Assembly: GCF_013283195.1 (NCBI RefSeq)
Contig: NZ_JABEKT010000004.1
Location: 518,452 to 582,451 of the forward strand
Length of the DNA stretch: 64,000 nucleotides
Reading direction: 5' to 3'
From: Ensifer adhaerens
Lineage (GTDB): Bacteria; Pseudomonadota; Alphaproteobacteria; Rhizobiales; Rhizobiaceae
A program made the translations under genes and the position numbers. Each line of letters begins with the position of its first letter. The first letter of the stretch is position 1. Below are positions 16,625 to 25,536 of this stretch, piece after piece. The notes below the pieces were generated by a model that did no database searches, was not told the DNA's origin, and saw only the letters and a program-made list of their open reading frames with translations.

Positions 16625-17329
16625 TCAAAGCTCTCCCAGATAGGCACGTCGAACATCGGGATCGGCGAGCACTGTTTCAGTGGGGCCGAGAGCGAGCAGC
16701 TTCCCGTAATCGAGAACCATTGTTTCGCTGCACATGGCGCGGATCAGTTCGACATCGTGGTCGATGACCAGAACCTGCGCCGAAAACTCGGTGGGGATAC
16801 GCAAGACGAGTTCACGCAACGCACCGCCCTCCTCGTCCGTCAGCCCGGCGGCGGGCTCGTCCAGCAGGATGAGGCTTGGCTTTCCGATCACGCATTTGCC
16901 AAGTTCGACCAGGCGGCGCTGGAAGAGATTGAGTGATTGCCCCAGTTTGTCCGCAACGGGACGCAGGCCGATAAAGGCTAGCGCGCGATCGACCGCCTCG
17001 GCGCGCTGCGGCGACGGAACGATGTGATCGGCGATCGCCGCAAGATTGTCGGCAACCGTCAAGTCCTCGACCACCTGCTCCGTTTGAAACGAGCGTCGCA
17101 GGCCGGCACGCACGCGCTGCAGCGGCGTCATCTCTAAAAGCCCGTTGCCGTTGAGCGCCACCGAACCCTGAACCGGCCGCACGAAGCCGGACAACACATT
17201 GAGCAGCGTTGTCTTTCCCGCCCCGTTCGGGCCGATCAGTCCGGCAACAGGGGCCGTCAGGGTCGCCGTCAATTGATTGATCGGCTTGACCCCGCCAAAC
17301 TGGACGACGAGATTGTCGATCGCAATCAT
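16625..17329 (-). CDS. Branched-chain-type ABC transporter ATPase, LivG family, with altered signature motif
   Basis: A 234-residue ATPase starting at MIAIDNLVVQFGG, with ATG 17329 overlapping the livM stop. Walker A is GPNGAGKTT, Walker B LILLDEPAAGL, and the H-loop is in LVIDHDVEL. The signature region reads LNLFQRRLVELGKC, where LivG proteins normally read LAYGQQRRLEIARC, so the Gly of the signature appears lost through a two-residue gap. It might still work in a LivF-LivG heterodimer with one proper site. The rest is of normal length and codon use. A much longer upstream frame exists but overlaps livM and is not a real extension. Confidence 0.88.
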   Translation of the reverse strand: MIAIDNLVVQFGGVKPINQLTATLTAPVAGLIGPNGAGKTTLLNVLSGFVRPVQGSVALNGNGLLEMTPLQRVRAGLRRSFQTEQVVEDLTVADNLAAIADHIVPSPQRAEAVDRALAFIGLRPVADKLGQSLNLFQRRLVELGKCVIGKPSLILLDEPAAGLTDEEGGALRELVLRIPTEFSAQVLVIDHDVELIRAMCSETMVLDYGKLLALGPTETVLADPDVRRAYLGEL

Positions 17330-18363
17330 GGTGCCCTGCCTCCCATAATTCGGATACGCACCCGGGCGACGATCCCGGCGATCTGGCCGGCAATGCCGGC
17401 AGGTGCGGTGGCAAGCGCGTGAAACAGCGCGACGCCGAAGATACCGATGGTCACGTAGCCATCGATCCCGAGATCGGTCAGGAGCGCCGGCAATGCCCGC
17501 AGCAGCAATCCCGCAATCAGTGCGCCATACCAATTGTAAACCCCGCCGACGATCGCCAGGGCAAAGAGATTGAGGCTCTCGAACGCACCGAAGGCTCGCC
17601 CGTCGAGCTGGCCGACATTGTCCGCAAGCAGAGCGCCGGACAGGCCGGCGAGAAAGCCGCTGAGCGCAAAGGCCCATGCCTTGAAAACGAGGACGCTGAC
17701 GCCACTGGAAATGGCGACGGTTTCGCCCTTGCGGATCAACGCCCAGGCGCGACCGGGTTTGGCCAGCTTGTGCCACTGCGCGATCATCAGCCCGACCGTT
17801 GCGGCGACGCAGACATAGACGAAGTAGGCGACGGCGCCCTGCGCCAGGTCGGGGCGAGGCAGCATCGCCCGGCCGGAGCCGTCGGCCCGTCCGAGGAAAC
17901 CCGGCCCTCCGTCGGGAAAGCCCCAGGCGCTGATGACGATCTGGAAGGCGCCGGCCAGCATCAGCGTGACAAGCGCGAGATAGAGCCCGCGCAACCGCAA
18001 CGCCGGAATGCCGAAGACCAGCCCGACGATAGAGGCGACGATGCCGCCTGCCAGAAGGCTGATTTCGAAGGGCGGGTGAAACGCATGACCGACACGCAGC
18101 GCCACCCAACCGCCAACGCCAACAAGCGCAAACTGGCAGAGGGAGACGAGACCGAGCTGGCCATAAAGGATCGCAAGCCCCACCACGGAAAGCGAGAGCG
18201 CCACAGCCGCCGTGGCCGCCGACAGCCAGAACGAATTGGCGAAAAGCACTGTCACGCCGGCAAAGACGATCATCGTTGCCGGAACCTGGAGAAGCGACAT
18301 CGGCAAACGGGCGATGGACATGGAGCGGGGTACGACCTGTGCGACGTGTTCGGAAGCCATCAT
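17326..18363 (-). CDS. Branched-chain-type ABC transporter permease, LivM family
   Basis: A 345-residue inner-membrane permease with 8-10 hydrophobic segments, beginning around residue 22 (SLLQVPATMIVFAGVTVLFA). The conserved cytoplasmic loop region GIPALRLRGLYLALVTLM, characteristic of LivM, is near residue 120. It starts at the ATG overlapping the livH stop (ATGATG at 18363-18358) and its own stop overlaps livG, so livHMG are translationally coupled. It forms the translocation pore with the LivH-like protein. Confidence 0.9.
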   Translation of the reverse strand: MMASEHVAQVVPRSMSIARLPMSLLQVPATMIVFAGVTVLFANSFWLSAATAAVALSLSVVGLAILYGQLGLVSLCQFALVGVGGWVALRVGHAFHPPFEISLLAGGIVASIVGLVFGIPALRLRGLYLALVTLMLAGAFQIVISAWGFPDGGPGFLGRADGSGRAMLPRPDLAQGAVAYFVYVCVAATVGLMIAQWHKLAKPGRAWALIRKGETVAISSGVSVLVFKAWAFALSGFLAGLSGALLADNVGQLDGRAFGAFESLNLFALAIVGGVYNWYGALIAGLLLRALPALLTDLGIDGYVTIGIFGVALFHALATAPAGIAGQIAGIVARVRIRIMGGRAP

Positions 18364-19226
18364 CTGTCCTTCAGCGCGGCCTTTGCCGTGCTCCCCAAGA
18401 TCGTGACCGCGGCAAGCGCGATGATGAAAGGTGCGGCCGCGCGATAGGGCGATATCCAGCCAAGCGGCGTCAACACTGCCTCGGCGATGCCGACAAGCAG
18501 GCCGGCAAGCGCCGTTTCCCACAGCGAGCGCAGCTGACCCAGAATTGCGGCGGCGATGGCCGGGATCACCAACAGCGTCAGGAAAGTGCCCTGCAGCCGG
18601 ACGAGATCCGCCAGCAGCAACCCGGCAAAGCCGGCAAAGATGCCGGTGATGATCCACGCGGCCGTCTCGGTATAGAGAATGCGAACACCAAGGATGGCGC
18701 TCAGATCGCGATCATTGGCCAAGGCGCGCATGTCCAGGCCGAGCCGCGTCCGGTTGAGCAGAAGCGTGATGACGCCGACCATCACGATCGACAGGAGAAT
18801 GGCAATGATGCGGGTATAGGTCAGCCGCACGCCGAAGATCGAAACGAACATCTGATCGGTCGGAAACTGCAGGCGCCGCGGCAGTTCCCCCCAGATCACG
18901 CCCATGAGCGCGATCAGGATCAGGGCCGGCGCCAATGTCCCGACCGCGCGCACGACGATATCCCTGTGGGACAGGAGCGGCGCGAAGATGCGTCCGTAGG
19001 CAAAGCTGATGGCCGTGGACACGGCGACGGCTGCGAGGATCGCGACGACCAGCGGCATCTTCCATTCGAGCAATTGCCACGCACAATGGGCACCGAAGGC
19101 ACCAAAAGCGCCGAAAGCAAAGTTGAGGACGCCGGTGGCCCGAAACAGAATGACGAGCCCGACACCGGACAGGGCATAGACGGCCCCGATACCAAGGCCG
19201 GAGATGATGAAAGGCAGAATGTTCAT
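18360..19226 (-). CDS. Branched-chain-type ABC transporter permease, LivH family
   Basis: A 288-residue permease of eight or so membrane helices, opening with MNILPFIISGLGIGAVYALS and VGLVILFRATGVLNFAFGAF, the hallmark LivH N-terminus (LGLNLIFGVLGVVNFAHG in relatives). The loop RTRLGLDMRALANDRDLSAI near residue 180 is the coupling-helix region. It lies 69 bases after the binding-protein gene in the same direction. Confidence 0.9.
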   Translation of the reverse strand: MNILPFIISGLGIGAVYALSGVGLVILFRATGVLNFAFGAFGAFGAHCAWQLLEWKMPLVVAILAAVAVSTAISFAYGRIFAPLLSHRDIVVRAVGTLAPALILIALMGVIWGELPRRLQFPTDQMFVSIFGVRLTYTRIIAILLSIVMVGVITLLLNRTRLGLDMRALANDRDLSAILGVRILYTETAAWIITGIFAGFAGLLLADLVRLQGTFLTLLVIPAIAAAILGQLRSLWETALAGLLVGIAEAVLTPLGWISPYRAAAPFIIALAAVTILGSTAKAALKDR

Positions 19227-19295
19227 GTGTCGATCCTAGCGGGTCGGACAAGTCCTGCAGCAAAAAGGGCTGCAGGACGCGATCGAGGCAGAAGC

Positions 19296-20549
19296 TCAGT
19301 TCAGCCCTGCGGACTTCTCGTAGTCGCGGATGTCTCCAAGCTCCGGATCGGGCGACGGAGCGCAGTCGGAGACGACCTTCCATTTGCCGCCTTCGCTCAC
19401 CGCCATGCGGGTCGTCGAGTTGGCATTGTGACGAGGCTGTTCGTCGCCGAAGTACCAGGGGGCGCAGAAGATATCGCTCTTGAAGCCCTTCACCTGACGA
19501 ACGGCGGCAGAGACGGTCTCACGGCTGATATCGGCCGGGTCGAGCGTCATCAGCGCCTTCTCGGTGATGCGCGCCGCCAGATAGCCGGCCTGCGCGAAGG
19601 TGTCGCGCGGATCGGAGGACTGGCCGTATTCGTCCATCACCGCCAGCCAGTTGCTATTGTCGGGCGTGTCCGCTTCCAGATCGTTGAACTCCATGTTGAC
19701 GTAGAACTTGCCGTCCCAACCCGCGCCAATGGTGGTGGGAACGGAAAGATCATAGGCGGAAGCAGCGCTGAAGAACGTGATCGTCTGGTTGAGCCCCTGC
19801 TCTTCGGCGGCGGTCAGAAGCGGCACGGCGACGCCCTTGGACATGCCGAGCACGATGACGTCGGGTTTGCTGCCGGCCGCCTGCAGCATGACCGACGTCG
19901 CGTCCGCCGAGCCCGGGTCCATCAGGATCGTTTCAGCGGCAAAGCCCTTCTCCTTCGCCAGCAGCATGACGCCATCGCAGGACCAGGTGCCGACATTCGG
20001 AATGTTGGGGCCGATGCACACAACCGATTTGGCTTTCAGTGCCTCGAGCGCGTAGCCCATGGCGCCGAGCATAGAAACCCGCGGGCCGGCATTGGTCGGA
20101 GCATAGTTCTCGGCAAAGAAGCACTCGCGCGGCACGCCGACACCGGCAACGACGAGAATGCCCGACTTTTTGTAGAATTCGGCATTGGCGCCGCACTCGA
20201 CATAGCTCGAGTTGCCGACCATCAGCACCGCCTGCTCGTCGTTGACGAGCTTGGCAGCGAGTTGCGCCGCCGTCTCCGGATTCCACTGATCGTCCTCGAC
20301 CAGATATTTCACCGGCCGCCCCTTGATCCCGCCATTGGCGTTCAGGCAATCGAAATAGGCCTTGGCCGCCTTGGTGGAATTGGAGAAATCGTCCGGCCCG
20401 GTCTTGCCGGTAATGGCGCCGATGACGATCGGCTCGCCGGTCGCCGCCTGTCCGGTATTCTCGCCGCAGGTCGCGGCAGCCTGTGCGCCCGCCGCCGAAA
20501 GCAACGTCAGGGCAAGGCCGACGGCCAGCCCCTTCAAATCTATCCTCAT
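19296..20549 (-). CDS. Periplasmic substrate-binding protein of the first Liv-type importer
   Basis: A 417-residue type I binding protein with a signal peptide (MRIDLKGLAVGLALTLLSAA, cleavage after AQA about residue 26). The mature part starts with a Cys-containing loop and then IVIGAITGKTGPDDF, the first strand of the Leu/Ile/Val-binding fold; LGAMGYALEALKAKSVVCIG starts the second lobe. It delivers the ligand to the adjacent permeases. The ligand is unknown. The gene follows the GMC dehydrogenase by 66 bases. Confidence 0.9.
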   Translation of the reverse strand: MRIDLKGLAVGLALTLLSAAGAQAAATCGENTGQAATGEPIVIGAITGKTGPDDFSNSTKAAKAYFDCLNANGGIKGRPVKYLVEDDQWNPETAAQLAAKLVNDEQAVLMVGNSSYVECGANAEFYKKSGILVVAGVGVPRECFFAENYAPTNAGPRVSMLGAMGYALEALKAKSVVCIGPNIPNVGTWSCDGVMLLAKEKGFAAETILMDPGSADATSVMLQAAGSKPDVIVLGMSKGVAVPLLTAAEEQGLNQTITFFSAASAYDLSVPTTIGAGWDGKFYVNMEFNDLEADTPDNSNWLAVMDEYGQSSDPRDTFAQAGYLAARITEKALMTLDPADISRETVSAAVRQVKGFKSDIFCAPWYFGDEQPRHNANSTTRMAVSEGGKWKVVSDCAPSPDPELGDIRDYEKSAGLN

Positions 20550-20615
20550 GGTTTCCTCCTCCAGTTCTTGTTCGTTCCTCCCCCGCTCCCAACGGGGTTG
20601 GTCATGGTGCCGACA

Positions 20616-22211
20616 TCAGCCGGCAATTGCCTTTCCGGTCATGAAGGCTGCGGCACGAGCCGCGATCATCATGGCCGGTGCGTTGGTGTTGCCCGAAACG
20701 AGGGCCGGCATGACCGACGCGTCGCAGACGCGCAGCCCCTCGACGCCGCGCACCTTCAGATCCGGCCCGACGACGGCCATCCGGTCGTCGGCGGCACCCA
20801 TGCGGGCGGTGCCTGCCGGATGGAAAACGGTCTTGGCGGTCTGGCGGATATAGTCGCGCAGGGCATCAGGATCCTTCTCCAAGCCCGGTCGCGGCAGGAC
20901 CCGACGCTTGACCAGTTTTGAAAGTGCCGGCGCTTCCAGGATGCGGATCGCCGTTTCTACCCCGCGAACCAGCGTCTCGAGATCGACCGGATCCGACAGG
21001 AGATTGGCGTTGAAATCCGCTTTCTCATTCGGATCGGAACTCTTCAGGCGGATGCTGCCGCGCGAGTGCGGACGCAGGTAACAGGGGCCGATGCTGATGC
21101 CGTGGCCGGGTTCGGGCTCGCGGTCGACGAAACCGATCAGGATAGGCAGGACGTGGAACTGGACATCAGGCTGACCGGTGCCTGCTGTGTCGACGAACCC
21201 GCCGCATTCGACCACGTTAGACGCCAGAAGGCCGCGATGGGACGTCAGGTAGCGCGCCATATGCGCGACCGCCCTGAGCCCCGTGTCGTGCCCGAGTATG
21301 GACATCGGCTGCCGCGTCTCGCCTTGAACCGGCACTTCGAGATGATCCTGGTAGTTCGCGCCGACCCCTGGCAAGTCCGCAACGACGTCGATGCCGTTCG
21401 CGCTCAGGTGCTGGCCGTCGCCGATGCCCGACAGCTGCAGGATCTTCGGCGTCGCGATGGCGCCGGCGGCAAGGGCTATTTCACGCGAGGCTGAATACAC
21501 CGTGCCATCGATCAGCTCGACACCAGTGGCACGCCGTCCGTCGAACAGGATGCGGGCCACCTTACGCTGTGTCAGCACGGTCAGGTTCCGACGCTTTTCC
21601 GCCTCGCGCAGAAACGCCTGCGCCGAACTCCATCGCCGCCCGCGATAGGTCGTGTTCTGATAGAAGCCGACCCCCGCCTGATCCTCGCCGTTGAAGTCGG
21701 GATTGTGGGGGATGCCGATCTCGGTCGCAGCCTGAACGAACGCCTCGCTCAAGGGGTGCCGGTGGCGCGGATTGGAAACGTGAAGGCTGCCGGTCCGCCC
21801 GTGAAATCTGCCGTTGAGGCTCTCGTTGTTTTCAAGCGAACGAAAGGCCGGCAGCACATCCTCATAGGACCAGCCGTCGCACCCCATCTGCGACCAGGTG
21901 TCGTAGTCGTTCCTGTGGCCGCGAATGTAGATCATCGCGTTGACCGAGCTGCCGCCGCCAAGCACGTTGCCCTGCGGGATGATGCTCGGGCGGCCGTTGA
22001 GCCCCTTCTGCGGATCGGAAGCATAAGGGTGGATGTCGATGCCCTTGCCCAGCACCTTGAAGAAGGTCGCGGGAATATGGATCCAGGGATCCTTGTCCCG
22101 GCGTCCGGATTCGAGCAGAAGCACCCGGTGATCAGGGTTTTCCGAAAGCCGGTTGGCCAGCACGCAACCCGATGATCCGCCGCCGATGATGATGTAGTCG
22201 AATATAGTCAT
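20616..22211 (-). CDS. GMC-family alcohol/choline-type dehydrogenase
   Basis: A 531-residue FAD enzyme: N-terminal IIIGGGSSGCVLANRLSE, first GMC signature GNVLGGGSSVNAMIYIRG near residue 85, second signature GAIATPKILQLSGIG near 250, and the C-terminal active-site region HPAGTARMG followed by NAPAMMIAARAA. It oxidises primary alcohols to aldehydes with electrons passed to the respiratory chain. The stop of the aldehyde dehydrogenase gene is three bases before its ATG, so alcohol to aldehyde to acid conversion is encoded in succession. The physiological alcohol is not known. Confidence 0.9.
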   Translation of the reverse strand: MTIFDYIIIGGGSSGCVLANRLSENPDHRVLLLESGRRDKDPWIHIPATFFKVLGKGIDIHPYASDPQKGLNGRPSIIPQGNVLGGGSSVNAMIYIRGHRNDYDTWSQMGCDGWSYEDVLPAFRSLENNESLNGRFHGRTGSLHVSNPRHRHPLSEAFVQAATEIGIPHNPDFNGEDQAGVGFYQNTTYRGRRWSSAQAFLREAEKRRNLTVLTQRKVARILFDGRRATGVELIDGTVYSASREIALAAGAIATPKILQLSGIGDGQHLSANGIDVVADLPGVGANYQDHLEVPVQGETRQPMSILGHDTGLRAVAHMARYLTSHRGLLASNVVECGGFVDTAGTGQPDVQFHVLPILIGFVDREPEPGHGISIGPCYLRPHSRGSIRLKSSDPNEKADFNANLLSDPVDLETLVRGVETAIRILEAPALSKLVKRRVLPRPGLEKDPDALRDYIRQTAKTVFHPAGTARMGAADDRMAVVGPDLKVRGVEGLRVCDASVMPALVSGNTNAPAMMIAARAAAFMTGKAIAG

Positions 22212-22214
22212 GGC

Positions 22215-23621
22215 TCAGCTCAACACGGTCTGGATCGTGGTGAATTCCTTCAGGCCCTCGACGCCGAATTCGACGCCGATGCCGGATTGCTTGACGCCGC
22301 CGAACGGCGCGTTCGGCTGTATGGTGCCGTGCTTGTTGATCCAGACCGAACCGCATTCGAGCTGCAGCGCATAATGCCGGGCCTTTTGCGCGTCGGCAGA
22401 CCAGACCGAGCCGCCAAGGCCGGCAGGATTGGTATTGGCACGCGCAATCACTTCGTCGATATCGGTGTAGCGGATGATCGGCAGCGCCGGCCCGAACTGC
22501 TCCTCGTCGACCAGCCGGACGCCGTGATCGACATCGGCGACCAGCGTGATCGGATAGAAATAACCAGGCCGCTCCAGCGGTGCGCCGCCGACGAGGATGC
22601 GACCGCCCTTGGCGCGCGCGTCGTCGACGAGTTCGCGCACCTTGTTGAACTGCATTTCGTTCTGGATCGGCCCGAGAATGCTGGTTTCGTCCAGTCCGTC
22701 GCCGACGGCGATCTTGCCGGCATAATCCGTCAGCGCCGCGCACACATCCTCATAGATGCTGTCATGCACGTAGAGGCGCTTCAGCGCCGCGCAGGTCTGG
22801 CCACTGTTGATGAAGGCGCCCCAGAACAGGCCCTCGGCGATGCGCGACGGTTCGGCGTCGGGGAGCACGATGCCCGCATCGTTGCCGCCGAGCTCGAGCG
22901 TCAGTCGCTTCAGCGTGGCGACCGCCGATGCCATCACCTTCTTGCCCGTCTCGGTCGAGCCGGTAAACGTCATCTTGGCGATACCGGGATGGGCGGAAAG
23001 CGCTGCGCCGATCTCGTTTTCGCCGGTGACCACATTGACGACGCCGGGTGGCAGCACCTCGTTCATGATCTCGACGAGACGGATGGTGGAAAGCGGGGTG
23101 AGCGGCGACGGCTTGATGACAACCGTATTGCCGGCCCGCACCGCCGGCACGATGTGCCAGCAGGCGATCATAACAGGCCAATTCCAGGGTGTGATGGAGC
23201 CGACGACGCCGATCGGCTTGCGGTGTAGCTCGACGCGGCCCTCATTGTCGTCCTGCAGGATTTCGACCGGCAGGTTCAGTTCCGCCGTGTGCCGCGTCCA
23301 GGCGAGCGCGCCGCCGATTTCGAAGCGGGAACCGAGCCCGTTGAGCGGCTTGCCCTGCTCGCGCGTCAGGATCTGCGCAAGTTCCTCGGCATGCTCGGCG
23401 ATCTTCTCGGCGAGCAACCGGCAGGCATTTGCCCTGAGTTCATCCGCGGTCTGTGACCAGGTCTTGAAGCTTTCCGCAGCAGCAGCGACGGCCCGATCGA
23501 GCTCCGCCTCGCCGGCGAGCGGCATGTAGCCGACGACGTCGCCGCTCGACGGACTGCGGACTTCCGCGTGGCTGGATGTGGCGACGCGCTCGCCCGCAAT
23601 GAGCAGGGTGTACTGCTTCAC
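22215..23621 (-). CDS. NAD(P)-dependent aldehyde dehydrogenase
   Basis: A 468-residue ALDH-superfamily enzyme: TPWNWPVMIACW (Asn of the oxyanion hole) near residue 140, cofactor loop FTGSTETGKKV near 220, general base Glu in LELGGNDAG near 245 and nucleophile Cys in NSGQTCAALK near 280. It oxidises an aldehyde to the acid. It is the first gene of the operon ALDH-GMC-binding protein-LivHMGF-SDR-AraC. A FeaR-like regulator lies upstream, and FeaR targets in E. coli include phenylacetaldehyde dehydrogenase, so an arylacetaldehyde is a reasonable candidate substrate. Confidence 0.9.
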   Translation of the reverse strand: MKQYTLLIAGERVATSSHAEVRSPSSGDVVGYMPLAGEAELDRAVAAAAESFKTWSQTADELRANACRLLAEKIAEHAEELAQILTREQGKPLNGLGSRFEIGGALAWTRHTAELNLPVEILQDDNEGRVELHRKPIGVVGSITPWNWPVMIACWHIVPAVRAGNTVVIKPSPLTPLSTIRLVEIMNEVLPPGVVNVVTGENEIGAALSAHPGIAKMTFTGSTETGKKVMASAVATLKRLTLELGGNDAGIVLPDAEPSRIAEGLFWGAFINSGQTCAALKRLYVHDSIYEDVCAALTDYAGKIAVGDGLDETSILGPIQNEMQFNKVRELVDDARAKGGRILVGGAPLERPGYFYPITLVADVDHGVRLVDEEQFGPALPIIRYTDIDEVIARANTNPAGLGGSVWSADAQKARHYALQLECGSVWINKHGTIQPNAPFGGVKQSGIGVEFGVEGLKEFTTIQTVLS

Positions 23622-23725
23622 GATTTTCTCCTCCCGTGACCTTCGCAGGGACTATGGAGGAGCGCCGCGTTTTCTGTCTTGGGGAGAAGCGCGCCGCGTC
23701 TTGGACTGAAACGCAGCGCCCGCTT

Positions 23726-24712
23726 TCAAACCGCGTTGGGCGCGCCGGCGCCAAAGCGCAGGATGTCGGTCGGAGCGCAGTCGAACAAATCCTTGAAGCT
23801 GCGGTTGAAGTACGAAATGTCGTTGAAGCCGGCGGAATAGGCAACCTCGGCAATGGTCTTGGCGTTGCGCTGTTCCTTGAGCTGCTCGATCTTCTCGCGC
23901 GCGAAACGCAGGCGCTTGTCGCGAATGACCGTCGTGCAGGTGACGCCCATGCCCTGAAAGTCCTGCTGCAGCGTTCGGATGGAGATGCCGAGCCGGGTTG
24001 CCAGCCATTTGGCGCTGAGATCGCTTTCGGTCAGGTGCCGGTCGATCAGCACGTCGACCATCTGCAGACGCTTGGTGGCGCTGTCATGGAGGGAATGCAG
24101 GCTTCCGGCTTGCGTTCCCGTCGACAGGAACGCCTGACGGGTGGCGTTGAACATCAATTGGCGCAGATGCGGCGATGCCGTTTCGTTTTCGGGCGTCGAC
24201 ATGATCTTGGCGATCAGAGCGCGCAGCATCAGTGCCATCGGGTCGTCGGCAAAAAGCTTGCGCGCGACGTCGAAGTCGACCTTGCTTTCGGAGTACATCA
24301 ATTGCCGGGGCAAATGCAGCGAGAGATGGTTGCTGAACCGGCCGCCGAAATAGAAGGTGGTCGGACGGGTGGAATCCACCAGGATGCATTCGCCGACGTC
24401 GAGCACATTCTGCTGGCCCGAATGTTCGACGCCACACACCCCTTCCAGCTGCAGGATCAGGAAAAGATGCTCATTGGCATCGCGGCGAACATCGTCCCAA
24501 CCGCGATGGACATAATCGAGGTCGTTGGAGACATGGGCGAATTCCATGCCGCAGACATCGATGCGGCTCGCCTTGCCGAAGACGCTGTCGCCGCGCTTCA
24601 TCGTGTGCGGATTGAAATTGCCGCAAATGCCGCGCAGGTCGTCGGCCCACTCGTCGTAGGGGATCGTCGCCCATTCGCGCTGCACCAGGCTTTGGTTCTG
24701 CAATAGTTCCAA
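23726..24712 (-). CDS. AraC-family transcriptional regulator, FeaR-like
   Basis: A 328-residue regulator. The N-terminal 190 residues align by eye with E. coli FeaR: WADDLRGICGNFNPHT, LILQLEGVCGVEHSGQ and ECILVDSTRPTTFYF correspond to the FeaR segments around VCGNF, FQLSG and LLDASRPC. The C-terminus has the two helix-turn-helix motifs LSAKWLATRLGISIRTLQQD and IAEVAYSAGFNDISYFNRSF. FeaR-type proteins activate amine oxidase/aldehyde dehydrogenase genes on aromatic amines. It lies 104 bases upstream of the aldehyde dehydrogenase gene, on the same strand, and is the likely activator of that operon. Confidence 0.87.
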   Translation of the reverse strand: MELLQNQSLVQREWATIPYDEWADDLRGICGNFNPHTMKRGDSVFGKASRIDVCGMEFAHVSNDLDYVHRGWDDVRRDANEHLFLILQLEGVCGVEHSGQQNVLDVGECILVDSTRPTTFYFGGRFSNHLSLHLPRQLMYSESKVDFDVARKLFADDPMALMLRALIAKIMSTPENETASPHLRQLMFNATRQAFLSTGTQAGSLHSLHDSATKRLQMVDVLIDRHLTESDLSAKWLATRLGISIRTLQQDFQGMGVTCTTVIRDKRLRFAREKIEQLKEQRNAKTIAEVAYSAGFNDISYFNRSFKDLFDCAPTDILRFGAGAPNAV

Positions 24713-24831
24713 CTCTGCCTCCCAACAGTGTCAGTGCACCCGAGGGCTCGGCGGCGTGCTCTCCCAAGCACGGCAACGGCCAAACGTTACGGGCGACGCG
24801 AACCTTCGGTCAAGAAGGCGCCGCCGGGGCG

Positions 24832-25536
24832 TCATGCAGCCTGCCCGGCCTCGCCGAGATAAAGCGCATGAAGCCGTGCCGGATCGCGCACCAGGGCCTG
24901 ACAGCCGCCATCATAGACGATCTCGCCACGCCGCAGCACATAGGCGCGATTGCCGATGGCCAATGCCAGCGTCGCGAACTGCTCGACCAGCACGACCGCC
25001 ATGCCGTCATCGGCAAGCGTTCGCACGGCGCTCATCAGGCGGCTGACAATCACCGGCGCAAGGCCCGACGACATTTCGTCGATCAGAACGACCTTCGGCC
25101 GGCCGACAAGCGCGCGGGCGATGACAAGCATCTGCTGCTCGCCGCCGGAAAGCATGCCAGCGTTCACGCCTCGCCGCTGCACAAGCTCCGGGAAAAGCGC
25201 ATAGGCCTCGTCAAGATTGGCCGAAGGATGCAGCGCAACTGCTAGGTTTTCCTCCACCGTCATCTCGGCAAAGACGGTGCGTCCCTGCTCCACATGGCGC
25301 AGGCCACGGCGCGCCCTTGTGCCGGCATTCGCACCGGCGATGTTTTCGCCATCGAGCAGGACCTCGCCCGCTGCCGGGATGATACCGGAGATACCTTCGA
25401 GCGTCGTCGTCTTGCCGGCGCCGTTCGAACCGAGCACGACGCTGATTTCGCCACCTCTTGCGCTCAGATCGATGCCGCGAACGATCGGAATGCCGCTGCG
25501 ATTGACGACCAGTCCCTTGATGTCCAGCGATGTCAC
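24832..25536 (-). CDS. Branched-chain-type ABC transporter ATPase, LivF family (second system)
   Basis: A 234-residue ATPase with Walker A GSNGAGKTT near residue 38, signature MLSGGEQQML near 132 and Walker B VVLIDEMSSGLAP. It overlaps the LivM-LivG fusion stop by four bases. It is the last gene of the amidohydrolase-binding protein-LivH-LivMG-LivF operon. Confidence 0.9.
   Translation of the reverse strand: MTSLDIKGLVVNRSGIPIVRGIDLSARGGEISVVLGSNGAGKTTTLEGISGIIPAAGEVLLDGENIAGANAGTRARRGLRHVEQGRTVFAEMTVEENLAVALHPSANLDEAYALFPELVQRRGVNAGMLSGGEQQMLVIARALVGRPKVVLIDEMSSGLAPVIVSRLMSAVRTLADDGMAVVLVEQFATLALAIGNRAYVLRRGEIVYDGGCQALVRDPARLHALYLGEAGQAA

Noticed and set aside
18276-20921. An 881-codon plus-strand frame opposite livH and the binding protein
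   Set aside because: Antisense shadow; product is Arg/His/Gly-rich with no recognised motif, while the minus strand encodes clear transporter parts.
23622-23725. Imperfect repeats GCGCCGCGT...CTTGG (twice) before the aldehyde dehydrogenase gene as AraC sites
   Set aside because: Similarity is short and GC-rich and could be chance; noted only as the region to test for FeaR-like binding.
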